Positions 45,071 through 54,135 are shown, counted from the first letter of the stretch. The stretch: 64,000 bases of DNA from Chlorobium sp. N1 (GCF_004332115.1 NZ_SJPA01000001.1:663452-727451); one strand, 5' to 3'. Translations and numbers: made by a program. The notes: generated by a model not told the origin, from the sequence alone.

Positions 45071-45091
45071 AACTTTCACAAAATGAAAGTT
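45071..45091. repeat. inverted repeat in the gap before the GT9 gene
   Basis: AACTTTCA (45071-45078), CAAAA, TGAAAGTT (45084-45091), perfect 8-bp arms, in the 227-base gap between the protease and glycosyltransferase genes. AT-rich, unlike the surrounding sequence, and without a U-tract. It resembles an operator more than a terminator. Confidence 0.5.
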
Positions 45092-45217
45092 CAGGACATT
45101 TCCGCCGCCGGTATGAGGTAAGGTTGCCCCCTGCGGACACCTCAAAAAAGAGACAGAAAGCGTACATTGCAGGCACAAAAGGAACACCAACCGTACCCGT
45201 AACCCTCGGCCCCCATC

Positions 45218-46288
45218 TTGAAGAGCAGCGACGAACACGGCACCGCACACGTCCAGGGCAAAAGGATAGCCGCAGCAAGGATCCTGCAGGCGCTCTCGCG
45301 CTTCCGCAAGCACGACTACGACGGTCCCATCCGCTCCATCGCCATCCTCATGGCCGGCCGGTACGGCGACAGCATCCTCCTCACCAAACTGCTCCGCCAG
45401 CTGAAGGCCGCGCTGCCGGAGGCCGAACTGCATGTCATCACCTCGCGCACGGGCACGGAGGAGTTCTTCCGTCACTCACCCTACGTGTCGGGCACCTTCT
45501 GCCTGAAAAGCGGCATAGGGGCCTGGCTGAAGTTCCTCCTCACCCACCGCTACACGGTACTCTTCAACCCCAAGGATCTGCCCTCGACGAGCAACCTCCT
45601 GCTCAGCACCCTCCTCAGGGCCCGCATCAAGGTCTCGCACAGCCATCCGTTACATGAGGGGATATTCGACCGGCTTACGGCAATCGACAAAACGAGCCAC
45701 GTAACCGAACAGAACGCAGGGCTCCTCGAAGCGCTCGGATTCGACCGGAAGCAGTACGCCGCCATACGCCCCGAGATGCCCCGCTACCCTGTGAGCGAAG
45801 CCGTGAGAGTATTTGCAGAAAGCATCTCCGGACAGGGGTGCATCGGCATCAACCTGAGCGCCGGCGGCCCGTCCCGATACTGGACCACCCCGAACTGGGA
45901 GGCGCTCATACGGCAGTTCCCCGAAGAGCACTTCATCGTCTTCGCCGCCGGAGAGCAGCTGCAGGACAAGGCGAAGCTCGAAGCCGCACTCGAGAACGTC
46001 CTCCCCTCGCCCCCGACCGCGAGCCTCGGCGAGGTCTCCGCAATGCTACGGGAACTGAAGCTGCTCGTCACCCCCGACACCTCGCTCGTGCACATCGCCG
46101 CATGCCACGACACGCCCGTCGTCGCCTTTTTCCCCAGCGACCGCACGGCGATGAACGGCTACGCCCCGCTCAGCAGCCGAAGCACCATCGTCGCTTCCGA
46201 CACCCACCTCGTCCGCGACATCGGGGTCGAAGCCGTCGCCCGCGCCATGCACCGGCTGCTCGGGGAAGAGGGGCGGAGTACGGGGTAA
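45218..46288 (+). CDS. glycosyltransferase family 9 (heptosyltransferase-like)
   Basis: 356 residues in the GT-B fold. The N-terminal part has SIAILMAGRYGDSILLTKLLRQL, and the C-terminal part the GT9 signature LVTPDTSLVHIAACHDTPVVAFF preceded by INLSAGGPSRYW. GT9 enzymes add heptose or related sugars to lipopolysaccharide core. Its closest relative in the window is the gene at 48761, with matching blocks through the chain. The start is TTG 45218; the N-terminus of about 40 residues is variable, so the start is uncertain. First gene of the plus-strand part of the LPS locus. Confidence 0.85.
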   Translation: MKSSDEHGTAHVQGKRIAAARILQALSRFRKHDYDGPIRSIAILMAGRYGDSILLTKLLRQLKAALPEAELHVITSRTGTEEFFRHSPYVSGTFCLKSGIGAWLKFLLTHRYTVLFNPKDLPSTSNLLLSTLLRARIKVSHSHPLHEGIFDRLTAIDKTSHVTEQNAGLLEALGFDRKQYAAIRPEMPRYPVSEAVRVFAESISGQGCIGINLSAGGPSRYWTTPNWEALIRQFPEEHFIVFAAGEQLQDKAKLEAALENVLPSPPTASLGEVSAMLRELKLLVTPDTSLVHIAACHDTPVVAFFPSDRTAMNGYAPLSSRSTIVASDTHLVRDIGVEAVARAMHRLLGEEGRSTG

Positions 46289-46355
46289 TCTTAGTATATT
46301 CGGCCATTACCCGAACACGCCCGCTGTTATCAGGGCGCCTCAACCAGGACAGCAC

Positions 46356-48002
46356 ATGCAAGGCTCCGCTTCCGCAAAGAGAACGTTCATCCTGCTCCTC
46401 GTCTTCACGGCCGTGCTCTACGTGGTGAACTTCCACATCAACGACATCTGGACCGAAAACGAGAGCTTCTACGCGGACGCGGTCCGCGTGATGCTGCAGA
46501 AGGGGGACTTCCTCAACATCACCTACAACGGCGAACCCCGCTTCGTCAAGCCGCCGCTCACCTACTGGCTGATGGCCGGCTCGGCCTCCATCTTCGGCCT
46601 CAACGAGTTCGCCCTCCGCCTGCCCGTTGTCGTGATGGCGTTCTGGACCGTGCTCCTCACCTGGTCGATGGCCAGGATGCTCTACGGCGACAAGGCCGCC
46701 CTCTACGCGCTGGCCATGCAGGCGATCGGCATCCAGTTCATCGCCGGCAAGCAGTACGCCTCCCCGGAGATTCCGCTGGCCTTCTTCTTCACCCTCACGC
46801 TCTGGCTCTTCCTCAAGAGCGAGAAGAGCGGCAACGGCTGGTACAGCACGGCGTCGGCCGCCGCGCTCGGCCTCACGGTCCTCACCAAAGGGTACCCCTA
46901 CTTCATCGTCATCGGCGGCATCATCCTTAGCTACATCGTCATCGACTCCCGTTTACACGGGAAGGAGATCCTCCGGCGCATATGGCGGCACCGCCCGATC
47001 TCCGGCGCAGCGATCGCCCTGGCCATCGGTATGAGCTGGGTCGCCGTGATGTACCTCACCTACGGCGAGGCGTACCTCAGTGTCCTCAGCAACGAAACCG
47101 TGGAGCGGGCGTTCAGCTACCGCGCCGACCTCCTGAAGGATCTCCTCTTCTACCCCGAGGTCATCCTCTGGAGCTTCTTCCCCTACTCGCTGGTCTTCTA
47201 CTACGCGCTCATCGGCACCGCCCTGCAGCCGTTCCGGCTCAGGAACATCGCCTTTCCCATGGCCTGGTTCACGGTGATGCTCGTCATCTTCACCGCCTCG
47301 AAGGGCAAGATCCCGACCTACTTCATCCAGGCCCATCCGGCGATGGCCCTGCTCGCCGCCGCATGGATGAGCGGTGTTCCCGCCCCGTCGAACAGGGCGG
47401 CAGGCGTCCTCTGGCATGCCGCGTTCATCCTCCCGGCGGCCATAGGGATACTCCTCGGCGCCGCCATGGTCTACGTGTTCAGCCTCCCATGGGCATTCTA
47501 TGCCATACCGGCCATAGCGCTCGCCCTGATGCTCGCCCCCTACACCCGCTCGCTCTCCTACGCCCCGTTCATCGGCACCTTCAGCGCGCTGCTGATTTTC
47601 AGCACGGGCATCATGCCGCAGATCGAGACGCACCGGCCGATCGACCAGCTCGGCAGGGCGATCGGCCGGCTCCACATCCCCGATGAGGTTCCGATCCACC
47701 TGCAGACAGTGAACACGAAACTCTACAACTTGCCATTCTATGCGCAAAGGGAGGTCATCTACCAAGGTAGTGCCGCGAATGTCCCCTGGCAGTCGCCGCC
47801 GGTTCTCGCGCTCGTCAAAACGGCGGACCTTCCGGACTCGCTCCGCCAGTACGGCATCTGGAGCGGGGACATCTACACCGCGCGCAGCAGCGAGTCGCGC
47901 CTCATGATCTTCATCCGCTACCACCTGAAGGCGCAGAAGGGGGACAAGAGCGGGTTCACCAACTTCACGGCGGTTTACCGGAAAAGTGGGCCCTCACAGT
48001 AA
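46356..48002 (+). CDS. glycosyltransferase family 39 (ArnT-like membrane transferase)
   Basis: 548 residues with about twelve membrane helices. The first periplasmic loop has NDIWTENESFYADAVRVM, the acidic-residue loop of the GT39/ArnT/PMT group that binds the polyprenyl-phosphate sugar, followed by GEPRFVKPPLTYWLMAGS and LTKGYPYFIV. ArnT-type enzymes move a sugar from a lipid carrier to lipid A or protein on the periplasmic side. The C-terminal 120 residues are soluble. It lies between two GT9 paralogues, 67 bases after the first. The sugar moved is unknown. Confidence 0.9.
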   Translation: MQGSASAKRTFILLLVFTAVLYVVNFHINDIWTENESFYADAVRVMLQKGDFLNITYNGEPRFVKPPLTYWLMAGSASIFGLNEFALRLPVVVMAFWTVLLTWSMARMLYGDKAALYALAMQAIGIQFIAGKQYASPEIPLAFFFTLTLWLFLKSEKSGNGWYSTASAAALGLTVLTKGYPYFIVIGGIILSYIVIDSRLHGKEILRRIWRHRPISGAAIALAIGMSWVAVMYLTYGEAYLSVLSNETVERAFSYRADLLKDLLFYPEVILWSFFPYSLVFYYALIGTALQPFRLRNIAFPMAWFTVMLVIFTASKGKIPTYFIQAHPAMALLAAAWMSGVPAPSNRAAGVLWHAAFILPAAIGILLGAAMVYVFSLPWAFYAIPAIALALMLAPYTRSLSYAPFIGTFSALLIFSTGIMPQIETHRPIDQLGRAIGRLHIPDEVPIHLQTVNTKLYNLPFYAQREVIYQGSAANVPWQSPPVLALVKTADLPDSLRQYGIWSGDIYTARSSESRLMIFIRYHLKAQKGDKSGFTNFTAVYRKSGPSQ

Positions 48003-48156
48003 GGACAGGACCGCAACCACATATAGCCGGAAGCAACACGCCACAACGACTTCAACAGAACGCCAAAGAGCGTCGTCACCCTCACCCGCAATTAAACCAA
48101 CCGCCTCCAGGAACGGAACAATCAGTGCGAAGAGGGCGTTGGATTCTAAGAAAATG

Positions 48157-48174
48157 AGCTACATTGTAGCTACA
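48157..48174. promoter_or_regulatory. operator-like palindromes before the dinJ-yafQ pair
   Basis: AGCTACA (48157-48163), T, TGTAGCT (48165-48171), overlapping a perfect TGTAGCTACA palindrome (48165-48174). It lies about 40 bases before the antitoxin start, where autoregulated toxin-antitoxin operons have their operators. TTGGAT (48139-48144) upstream could be a -35 box. Confidence 0.6.
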
Positions 48175-48212
48175 GAACCCCGTCACGAACACGACATCCA
48201 ATGAGGACCACC

Positions 48213-48476
48213 ATGGTAGCGGATACCGACATACGGGCACGAATCGATCGGGCCACCAAAACAGAAGCCACGGCAATACTTGCGGCAATGGGACTGACCA
48301 CATCTGAAGCCATACGGCTGCTGATGAAAAAAATAGTGGCGGAAAAGGCCTTTCCCTTCAACCCCCTCATCCCGAACGACGAAACCATCCGGGCCATCAA
48401 GGAAGCCCGGGAGGGCAAAGCCGTGTCGGTTGGCTCAGTGGATGCACTCTTCGAGGAACTGAATGCGGACGATTAA
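48213..48476 (+). CDS. RelB/DinJ family antitoxin
   Basis: 87 residues from ATG 48213, which has GAGG six bases upstream; an ATG at 48201 is also in frame. The N-terminal ribbon-helix-helix (DTDIRARIDRATKTEATAIL, GLTTSEAIRLLMKKIV) binds DNA as a dimer, and the C-terminal part (about 45-87, IPNDETIRAIKEAREGK) wraps the toxin. Its end overlaps the toxin gene by 14 bases. The pair lies within the LPS locus between two transferase genes and is probably a later insertion. Confidence 0.9.
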   Translation: MVADTDIRARIDRATKTEATAILAAMGLTTSEAIRLLMKKIVAEKAFPFNPLIPNDETIRAIKEAREGKAVSVGSVDALFEELNADD

Positions 48477-48744
48477 ACGCACAAACAAGTTCAAATCGGA
48501 TTACAGGCGGGAGCTGAGCGGAAAACATGGTAAAAAGCTTGAGGGATTGCTTCGGTCCTTACTAAGCCTCCTTTTGGAAGACCAGCCGTTGCCAAGAAAC
48601 CTGGTCGACCACCCCCTGAACGGACTCTGGAAAGATTGCCGTGACTGCCACATCAAACCCGACCTCGTGCTGATTTACCGCAAACCTGACGAACACACAC
48701 TCGAACTGGTTCGCATCGGCTCCCACAGCGAACTGGGGTTATAA
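48463..48744 (+). CDS. YafQ family mRNA interferase toxin
   Basis: 93 residues with the RelE-like fold. TNKFKSDYRREL, LPRNLVDHPLNGLWKDCRDCHIKPDLVLIYRK and VRIGSHSELGL fit YafQ. The catalytic His region (DHPL, HIKPD) and the C-terminal His (GSHSEL) are present, so the toxin looks active: ribosome-dependent cleavage of mRNA. It overlaps the dinJ-type antitoxin by 14 bases, the usual coupled order antitoxin-toxin. The next GT9 gene starts 16 bases later. Confidence 0.92.
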   Translation: MRTIKRTNKFKSDYRRELSGKHGKKLEGLLRSLLSLLLEDQPLPRNLVDHPLNGLWKDCRDCHIKPDLVLIYRKPDEHTLELVRIGSHSELGL

Positions 48745-48760
48745 AGTCAAAACTCACGCC

Positions 48761-49747
48761 ATGCCCCCCCTTGCAGCACCGTTCAAAGGCCCTCTCAATA
48801 GCGTCGTCATCCTCGCCCGCGAGTGCTTCGGCGACGTCATCATGCTCACACCCCTCATCGCCGCCCTGAAGAAACGCCACCCCGAAGCGAAGATCTACGT
48901 CGTTGCCTTCACCCGCATCGTTTACAATTTCTTCAAGAGCGACAGGAACGTAGAGGCCGCCTACCACGCCAAGCGCGAACTCGGCCGGTATTTCTTCGAA
49001 TTCCTCCCCAAAAAGTACGACGTGCTCTTCAACTCGAAGGACCACCCCTCTACCAGCTTCCTCCTGCAGTCGCGCCTCATCAGGGCGCGATACAAAGTGG
49101 GATTCAGGGGCAACGGCAACGAAGCACTCTTCGACTCCCTGCTCGAGCTGCCGGAGGGCACCCACGAGTCGCAGCGCAACCTCGAACTCCTCCGGACCAT
49201 CGACGGCTCAGTGCCCGAACCCCCGAAACCCTACATCCCGGAAATGCCTGTGGGCGAAGCGGTGCGGGAGATCCTGGAGAAGCTCCCGCAGAACCGGTAC
49301 GTGGGCATCAACATCAGCGCCGGCACCCCCGGCGGACACCGCACGGTCGAGCAGTGGTCGGAGCTCATCGGCAGCTTCCCCGACGAACGCTTCGTCGTCT
49401 TCTCGGCCCCCGGCGACCTCGAGGAGAAACGCCGTATCGAAGCCCCCCACGAGAACGTGCTTGCAACACCCCCGACCAGGAACCTCCACGAGGTATGGAA
49501 GATCCTCGACCGGCTGAAGCTGCTCGTCACGCCCGATACCTCGCTGGTCCATGTCGCGGCATGCTCCGACAAACCGGTCGTGGCGCTCTACCGCCACAAC
49601 CCGAACGACAGCCGGGCCTTCGCCCCCTTAAGCACATATCAGGAGGTGCTCACCTCTCACTCGCAGGAGGTGATGGATATAGAAAATGAAACAGTGATTG
49701 AGGCGGTCAGACGAATGCTCGAACAGCTACCAGCCGGCAATCGCTGA
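48761..49747 (+). CDS. glycosyltransferase family 9 (heptosyltransferase-like)
   Basis: 328 residues. SVVILARECFGDVIMLTPLIAALKKRHPEA at the start and LVTPDTSLVHVAACSDKPVVALY near the end are GT9 blocks, with INISAGTPGGHRTVEQW as the acceptor/donor region. Shared segments with the gene at 45218 (LFNxKDxPSTSxLL, RARxKVxxxxxxxxxxD, KLLVTPDTSLVH) show the two are paralogues, separated by GT39 and the toxin-antitoxin pair. Start ATG 48761. Its end overlaps the convergent waaF-like gene by 21 bases. Confidence 0.9.
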   Translation: MPPLAAPFKGPLNSVVILARECFGDVIMLTPLIAALKKRHPEAKIYVVAFTRIVYNFFKSDRNVEAAYHAKRELGRYFFEFLPKKYDVLFNSKDHPSTSFLLQSRLIRARYKVGFRGNGNEALFDSLLELPEGTHESQRNLELLRTIDGSVPEPPKPYIPEMPVGEAVREILEKLPQNRYVGINISAGTPGGHRTVEQWSELIGSFPDERFVVFSAPGDLEEKRRIEAPHENVLATPPTRNLHEVWKILDRLKLLVTPDTSLVHVAACSDKPVVALYRHNPNDSRAFAPLSTYQEVLTSHSQEVMDIENETVIEAVRRMLEQLPAGNR

Positions 49748-50665
49748 ATACACCGATTCCGGCGCAATGTTCACCTGGCAGCGATAATGCCCGTACCGGC
49801 AGGTCCGCTCGAAACATGGCGCACAGGGCTCGTCCGACTGCATGATGAAGCTCCGCCGGCCGAGCGGCCGGGTCCATACGGGGCTCGTCGAGCCGAAAAG
49901 ACCGACGAGCGGCGTACCGATAAACCCGGCAAGGTGCATGAGCCCCGAATCGTTCGACACCACGGCTTTCGCGGCCGCCATGATTGAGGCCGCCTCCACG
50001 AGGGAGGTCTTGCCGGTCAGGTCTTCCGCCCGGCCGGGGGCCGCAGCGGCGATCCTACGCGCCTCGTCGCGATCGGCGGCGGTGCCGAGCACCACGATCC
50101 GCCCGTCCTTCTGCAGAAGGGCGAGCTCGGCAAAATGGGGCCAGCGCTTCGCCGGTCCGTAGGCGGCACCTGGGCAGTAGACGAATGTGCCGCGGTAGCG
50201 TTCGTCGGGCGGCACCGTCTTCCCGCCCCACGCTTCAGGTTCGCGGTACAGCACACGGAGGATCTCGGAATACTCTTTCGTGATATGCTGCGACTTGTCC
50301 CGGAGCCCGCCCGGCAGGCGCTCCGTCAACAGGAACCCCCGCAACTCCTTCGCCAGCCCGCGGCGGGCCGGAATGCCGGCACGGAACGCGAACCATGCGG
50401 AGGAGAATGAGTACGGCAGGAGGGAGATAGCGGAAAACCCGCCTGCACGCACGGCCTCGAGCGAATGCTTCCGCTCACCCTCATCACCCCGGTCGAAAGG
50501 GATCTGCGGCAACTCGGAGAGCAGTCCCACGAGCCCGCCCATCTTCTTCGGCACGAGGAGCGTGGTCTCCGCCCGGCGCTCCGAGGGGAGGCGCTCGACG
50601 ACGGAGAGGGCGAGCAGGAGGTCCCCGATCCAGTTCGGCAGGAGGATGGCGGAGCGGCGCTTCAT
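49727..50665 (-). CDS. waaF: ADP-heptose:LPS heptosyltransferase, WaaF-like (GT9)
   Basis: 312 residues from ATG 50665. LLPNWIGDLLLALSVVERLP, YCPGAAYGPAKRWPHFAEL and VVSNDSGLMHLAGFIGTPLVGLFGST are close to the heptosyltransferase II (WaaF) pattern. It also has a Cys-rich C-terminus (DEPCAPCFERTCRYGHYRC) as many WaaF-type enzymes do. It adds the second heptose, or an equivalent sugar, to the inner core. Last gene of the nine-gene minus-strand operon, with its ATG overlapping the previous TGA (ATGA). Confidence 0.85.
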   Translation of the reverse strand: MKRRSAILLPNWIGDLLLALSVVERLPSERRAETTLLVPKKMGGLVGLLSELPQIPFDRGDEGERKHSLEAVRAGGFSAISLLPYSFSSAWFAFRAGIPARRGLAKELRGFLLTERLPGGLRDKSQHITKEYSEILRVLYREPEAWGGKTVPPDERYRGTFVYCPGAAYGPAKRWPHFAELALLQKDGRIVVLGTAADRDEARRIAAAAPGRAEDLTGKTSLVEAASIMAAAKAVVSNDSGLMHLAGFIGTPLVGLFGSTSPVWTRPLGRRSFIMQSDEPCAPCFERTCRYGHYRCQVNIAPESVYSAIAGW

Positions 50666-51525
50666 TTGACGGCGATAAAGTATTTCTTGCTGAGCTCGAG
50701 CCCTAGCGCCCGCTCTACCTTCAGCATCAGCCGGTGCTTCTTCTCCCGCTTCGTCAATACGTGGCCGGGGTTGGCCCTGAACAACCCCTCCTCCTTCGGC
50801 AGCCATTCCTTAATCACCGCCGGATGGGTACCGCTGAACGGCTTGATGATCTCCTGGTCGATCTCGCCGTAGTCGATGCGTTTGTAGCTGTTGCTCCAGT
50901 ACTTCTGCACACTCTCCGACTTGCGGTTCATCTCCTCTTCGCTCCGTACCCAGCCGTAGTGGTAGATGTGCGCGCCGCTGTGGGCGGCCCGGGGGTAGCG
51001 GGTCACCCGCCCCCGATCCGCCAGCACGTGCCAGAAAAGGCCGTCCGGCGCACAGCTCTTCACGGAGTTCTTGATGATGCGCGCCTCCCGGCGGTACCAG
51101 CCGGGAGAGTCGAGCACGCTCTGTGCGTTGCCGTAGAAATGGTGGTAGTCGAACGTCAGGGCTTCCACCCGCTCATCGTCCTTGTGGCGGCGGCAGGCGG
51201 CGACGATCTTCTCCAGCTCGTCCTCGTGCACGATCTCGTCGCCCTCGAGATAGAAGGCCCAGTCGCCGGAGGTGTTGAACTGCGCGATCATCTTCTGCTG
51301 GCCGTAGACGTATCCGCCCGACTGCATCTTGTCGTTCCAGCGCGACTCGATGATGCGGATCTTCCGGTCCCCGATCGAGCGGACCCGCTCGAGCGTGTCG
51401 TCGTCGCCATAGCCCACGTTCACGACGAACTCGTCGACGATGGGCAGGACCGAACGGATCGACTCCACGAAGGGAAAACCGAAGATGGTCCCGTTCCTGA
51501 TGAAGGTGAATGCGCTGATCTTCAT
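50662..51525 (-). CDS. glycosyltransferase family 2, LPS-type
   Basis: 287 residues from ATG 51525. ISAFTFIRNGTIFGFPFVES at the start, VDEFVVNVGYGDDDTLERV as nucleotide-binding region, and DWAFYLEGDEIVHEDEL with a DxD-like acidic cluster show a GT-A fold enzyme. The rest (TFDYHHFYGNAQSV, YPRAAHSGAHIYHYGWVRS) is typical of a family of LPS transferases that I cannot link to a sugar. ATGA overlaps couple it to both neighbours (51522-51525 and 50662-50665). Confidence 0.82.
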   Translation of the reverse strand: MKISAFTFIRNGTIFGFPFVESIRSVLPIVDEFVVNVGYGDDDTLERVRSIGDRKIRIIESRWNDKMQSGGYVYGQQKMIAQFNTSGDWAFYLEGDEIVHEDELEKIVAACRRHKDDERVEALTFDYHHFYGNAQSVLDSPGWYRREARIIKNSVKSCAPDGLFWHVLADRGRVTRYPRAAHSGAHIYHYGWVRSEEEMNRKSESVQKYWSNSYKRIDYGEIDQEIIKPFSGTHPAVIKEWLPKEEGLFRANPGHVLTKREKKHRLMLKVERALGLELSKKYFIAVK

Positions 51526-52322
51526 GCCTGCTGCTTCTCCAGATACTTGTCGATGCCGTTTGGACAACGGACGCGTTTCTCCGTAATGGCCTCCTCCAGG
51601 AGGCGGTCGTTCTCCGGCAGGGACTGCCGTGCGTTCTCCCTGTGCCACAGATGCGCGGCGATGGCGCTGAAGCGCACGTTGCGCCTGAGCACTCCGCTGT
51701 TCAACATCCTCACGGCGAACTCGCTGTCCTCGCGCCCCCATCCCGTGAAATCCTCGTTGAAGCCGTTGACGCGGATGCAGTCCTCCCTGAAAAACGACAT
51801 ATTGCAGCTCCGTATGCCACGGAGGTGCTCCGTCGTCCTGGCAAGCATTCCGGCAAGCCAAGGAAGGCGAAGGGCGCTCTTGCGGTTGCCGATTCCCCTG
51901 CCGAAAGGAGAAATGCCGATATCCTTCGAAAGCAGCCGTTCACGGGTGGCCTCTTCTGAAACCATCACCCGCGATCCCTGGATAAAGGTTTTCCGGCGGG
52001 CAAGCCGCTTGTGGTCCCTGATGAAATCGCAATGGAGCACCATGTCCCCGTCAACGATCACCACATACTCGCCGCAGGCAGCGGCGATCGCCCGATTCCT
52101 CGACGCCGCAGCCCGGAACCCGAGGTCCTCCTGCCACACATGCACCACCGGCACCGGAGCGGAGCGCCGGTATCGCTCGACCAGTTCGGCGGTATCGGGC
52201 CGGCTCCCGTCGTCGGCCACGATCACCTCGTCGGGCGGCTCCGTCTGACGGAGCGCGCTCATGAGCGAAAGCTCGAGCGCCTCCGGCCAGTTGTAGGTGG
52301 TGATGACGAGGCTGCACTTCAT
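51522..52322 (-). CDS. glycosyltransferase family 2 with galactosyltransferase-like C-terminus
   Basis: 266 residues from ATG 52322. CSLVITTYNWPEALELSL, VIVADDGSRPDT (the DDGS nucleotide site), GEYVVIVDGDMVLHCDFI (DxD) and GWGREDSEFAVRML mark a GT2 enzyme with the C-terminal GREDxE block seen in chondroitin/galactosyl-type transferases. It is coupled by ATGA overlaps on both sides. The sugar is unknown. Fourth from the end of the LPS operon in gene order. Confidence 0.88.
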   Translation of the reverse strand: MKCSLVITTYNWPEALELSLMSALRQTEPPDEVIVADDGSRPDTAELVERYRRSAPVPVVHVWQEDLGFRAAASRNRAIAAACGEYVVIVDGDMVLHCDFIRDHKRLARRKTFIQGSRVMVSEEATRERLLSKDIGISPFGRGIGNRKSALRLPWLAGMLARTTEHLRGIRSCNMSFFREDCIRVNGFNEDFTGWGREDSEFAVRMLNSGVLRRNVRFSAIAAHLWHRENARQSLPENDRLLEEAITEKRVRCPNGIDKYLEKQQA

Positions 52323-53068
52323 CGGCGGTTGGCTTCGTAGAGCTTGATGTACTTGTAGAAGACCCCGTTGGCGTTCGAGACCGATATCAGGAGTCCCTCG
52401 TAGCCGTACAGCCACCCCCGCTTCAGGACGTAGTACTTGAAGAAGGAAAACGCGGCATAGAGGAACGCCTGCAGGGCCGTGACGCGCTTCTTCCCCTTCC
52501 GCTCCTCGGCCCAGAGCGTCGAGTAGTGCTGCAGTTTTGCGATCAGTTGCGAGGCGTTGTCGTAGGCGTAGTGCTTCAGGCGTCCGCCAAGCATCACGAC
52601 CCGCACCCCATCACCGATCTCGAGCCCCTCGTGGATCATTTTGTCGTTGAAGCGCACCCCGTTCCGGTTGAAGAGGCGTTCCACCCGGTCGTTGTCCCAG
52701 CCGCAACCGTTGATGAGCCGGCCATGGTAATGGTTGTCGCGCCCCACTGCGTAGACGCACGCCTCGTCGAGCTGCATCCCGAGGATCTCTTCGGCAAGCT
52801 CGTCGCTCACCACCTCGTCGCTGTCGATTGAGAGGATCCAGTCGTTCGAGGCCTTCTCCACGGCGAGGTTCTTCATCGGCCCGAACCCGAGAAACGGATG
52901 CTCATAAACAACCACGTTCGGAAAGCTGCGGGCGATCTCGAGCGTGCGGTCGCGGGAGCCGCTGTCGAGCACGACCACCTCGTCGAACCGCCGCAGGGCT
53001 TCAAGGCACTCCCGGAGGGTCGCTTCCGAGTCCTTCGTCAGGACCGTTACCGTGATCTTTTCAGCCAA
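52319..53068 (-). CDS. glycosyltransferase family 2, WaaE/KdtX-like
   Basis: 249 residues. ITVTVLTKDSEATLRECLEAL, FDEVVVLDSGSRDRTLEIA, ILSIDSDEVVSDELAEEI and NHYHGRLINGCGWDNDRVERLF closely fit the WaaE group, which adds glucose to the first core heptose in enterobacteria. The start is TTG 53068 with GAGG about 7 bases upstream; no ATG is suitable. It overlaps the upstream GT9 gene by 22 bases and the downstream gene by ATGA. The specific acceptor in this organism is inferred. Confidence 0.87.
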   Translation of the reverse strand: MAEKITVTVLTKDSEATLRECLEALRRFDEVVVLDSGSRDRTLEIARSFPNVVVYEHPFLGFGPMKNLAVEKASNDWILSIDSDEVVSDELAEEILGMQLDEACVYAVGRDNHYHGRLINGCGWDNDRVERLFNRNGVRFNDKMIHEGLEIGDGVRVVMLGGRLKHYAYDNASQLIAKLQHYSTLWAEERKGKKRVTALQAFLYAAFSFFKYYVLKRGWLYGYEGLLISVSNANGVFYKYIKLYEANRR

Positions 53069-54135
53069 GCTTCGACCTCATGGAAAATGGTTTCGGGTTC
53101 GATATGGTACAGGCAGTCGCTCCTGCCGTGGTGGTCGTCGCAGCCCGCCTTGCCGCAGGGCACGCACTCCATATCCGCCTGGAACATGGTGATGTTACCG
53201 TAGCGCTGCACCGGCATGCTTTCGCGGGTTGCGCGGTGCAGGCCGTTGCACCAGGGCGACCACGTGGCAGGGAGCGTAGGGCCGAAGATGGCGAACACCT
53301 GCCGGTCCTGCGCTGCGGCGATATGCATGTTCAATGTATCAGCACCAATATACGCCATTGAGCGCGCACTGAGCGCAATCAGTTCGTCCATGCTGGTGCA
53401 GCCGATGAAATCATGGAGGTTCCGGAGCTTCGGAAGCGAGCGTTTGATCCCTATGTCCACGGCGCTCTTGGAGCCCGTCACCACGATCGCAACACCGAGC
53501 CCGTCGAGCATCGCGAGGAGCTTATTGCGGTGCTCCTGGGGGTAGACCTTGTACTCGTACTGCGCCCCCGGATGGAAGAGGATGAACTCCCCGATCCCCC
53601 GCTCCGCAAGCATCCGCTCCACACTCTTCCCGGCTGCGGCCGTATGGTGCGCCCGCACCTCCAGCGGTCCGCCGTCGATGCCGAGAAGCCCCAGGGCTGC
53701 GGTGTTGTTCTCGAGGATGTGCCGGCCCGTATCAAAGCGATAATGGCCTGAAAGCAGCAGCCGCTTCCAGCGGGACTTCCCGGGATCGGGCTCGACGGCG
53801 CTGATCGCCTTCCTGGCGGCCACACGTGCGAACAGCACCGAGCGGTCGCTCGCCGTGAGGCTGATGGCGAGGTCGTACTTCAGGAAAAGCTTCCTATAGA
53901 GCGCCATGGACTGTCCCTTCTTCCCCTCTGCACGCTCTCGGTAGGAGTAGGTGTGGATCCCGCTGACATGGGGCAGCGTTTTGGCGATGGCGAGGGTGTC
54001 GTCGTTGACGAGCAGGTCGATACGGGGGTTGCCGTACGCCCGCGCGAGCCCCCTGAGCAGGGGCTCCGAGAGGAAGACGTCGCCGTTGGAGCGCTGGACG
54101 ACGACGAGGATGTTTTCAGGGGAATGTTTAACCAA
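53047..54135 (-). CDS. glycosyltransferase family 9 (heptosyltransferase-like)
   Basis: 362 residues from TTG 54135, supported by GGGGAGGA seven to eight bases before it; the previous stop lies within the gene start (8-base overlap). ILVVVQRSNGDVFLSEPLLRG, ILFHPGAQYEYKVYPQEH, TGSKSAVDIGIKRSL and YIGADTLNMHIAAAQDRQVFAIFGPT give the GT9 pattern, and the C-terminus carries Cys pairs (ECVPCGKAGCDDHHGRSDC). Likely acts on lipopolysaccharide core. It belongs to a different GT9 subgroup from the 45218/48761 pair. Confidence 0.9.
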   Translation of the reverse strand: MVKHSPENILVVVQRSNGDVFLSEPLLRGLARAYGNPRIDLLVNDDTLAIAKTLPHVSGIHTYSYRERAEGKKGQSMALYRKLFLKYDLAISLTASDRSVLFARVAARKAISAVEPDPGKSRWKRLLLSGHYRFDTGRHILENNTAALGLLGIDGGPLEVRAHHTAAAGKSVERMLAERGIGEFILFHPGAQYEYKVYPQEHRNKLLAMLDGLGVAIVVTGSKSAVDIGIKRSLPKLRNLHDFIGCTSMDELIALSARSMAYIGADTLNMHIAAAQDRQVFAIFGPTLPATWSPWCNGLHRATRESMPVQRYGNITMFQADMECVPCGKAGCDDHHGRSDCLYHIEPETIFHEVEAWLKRSR

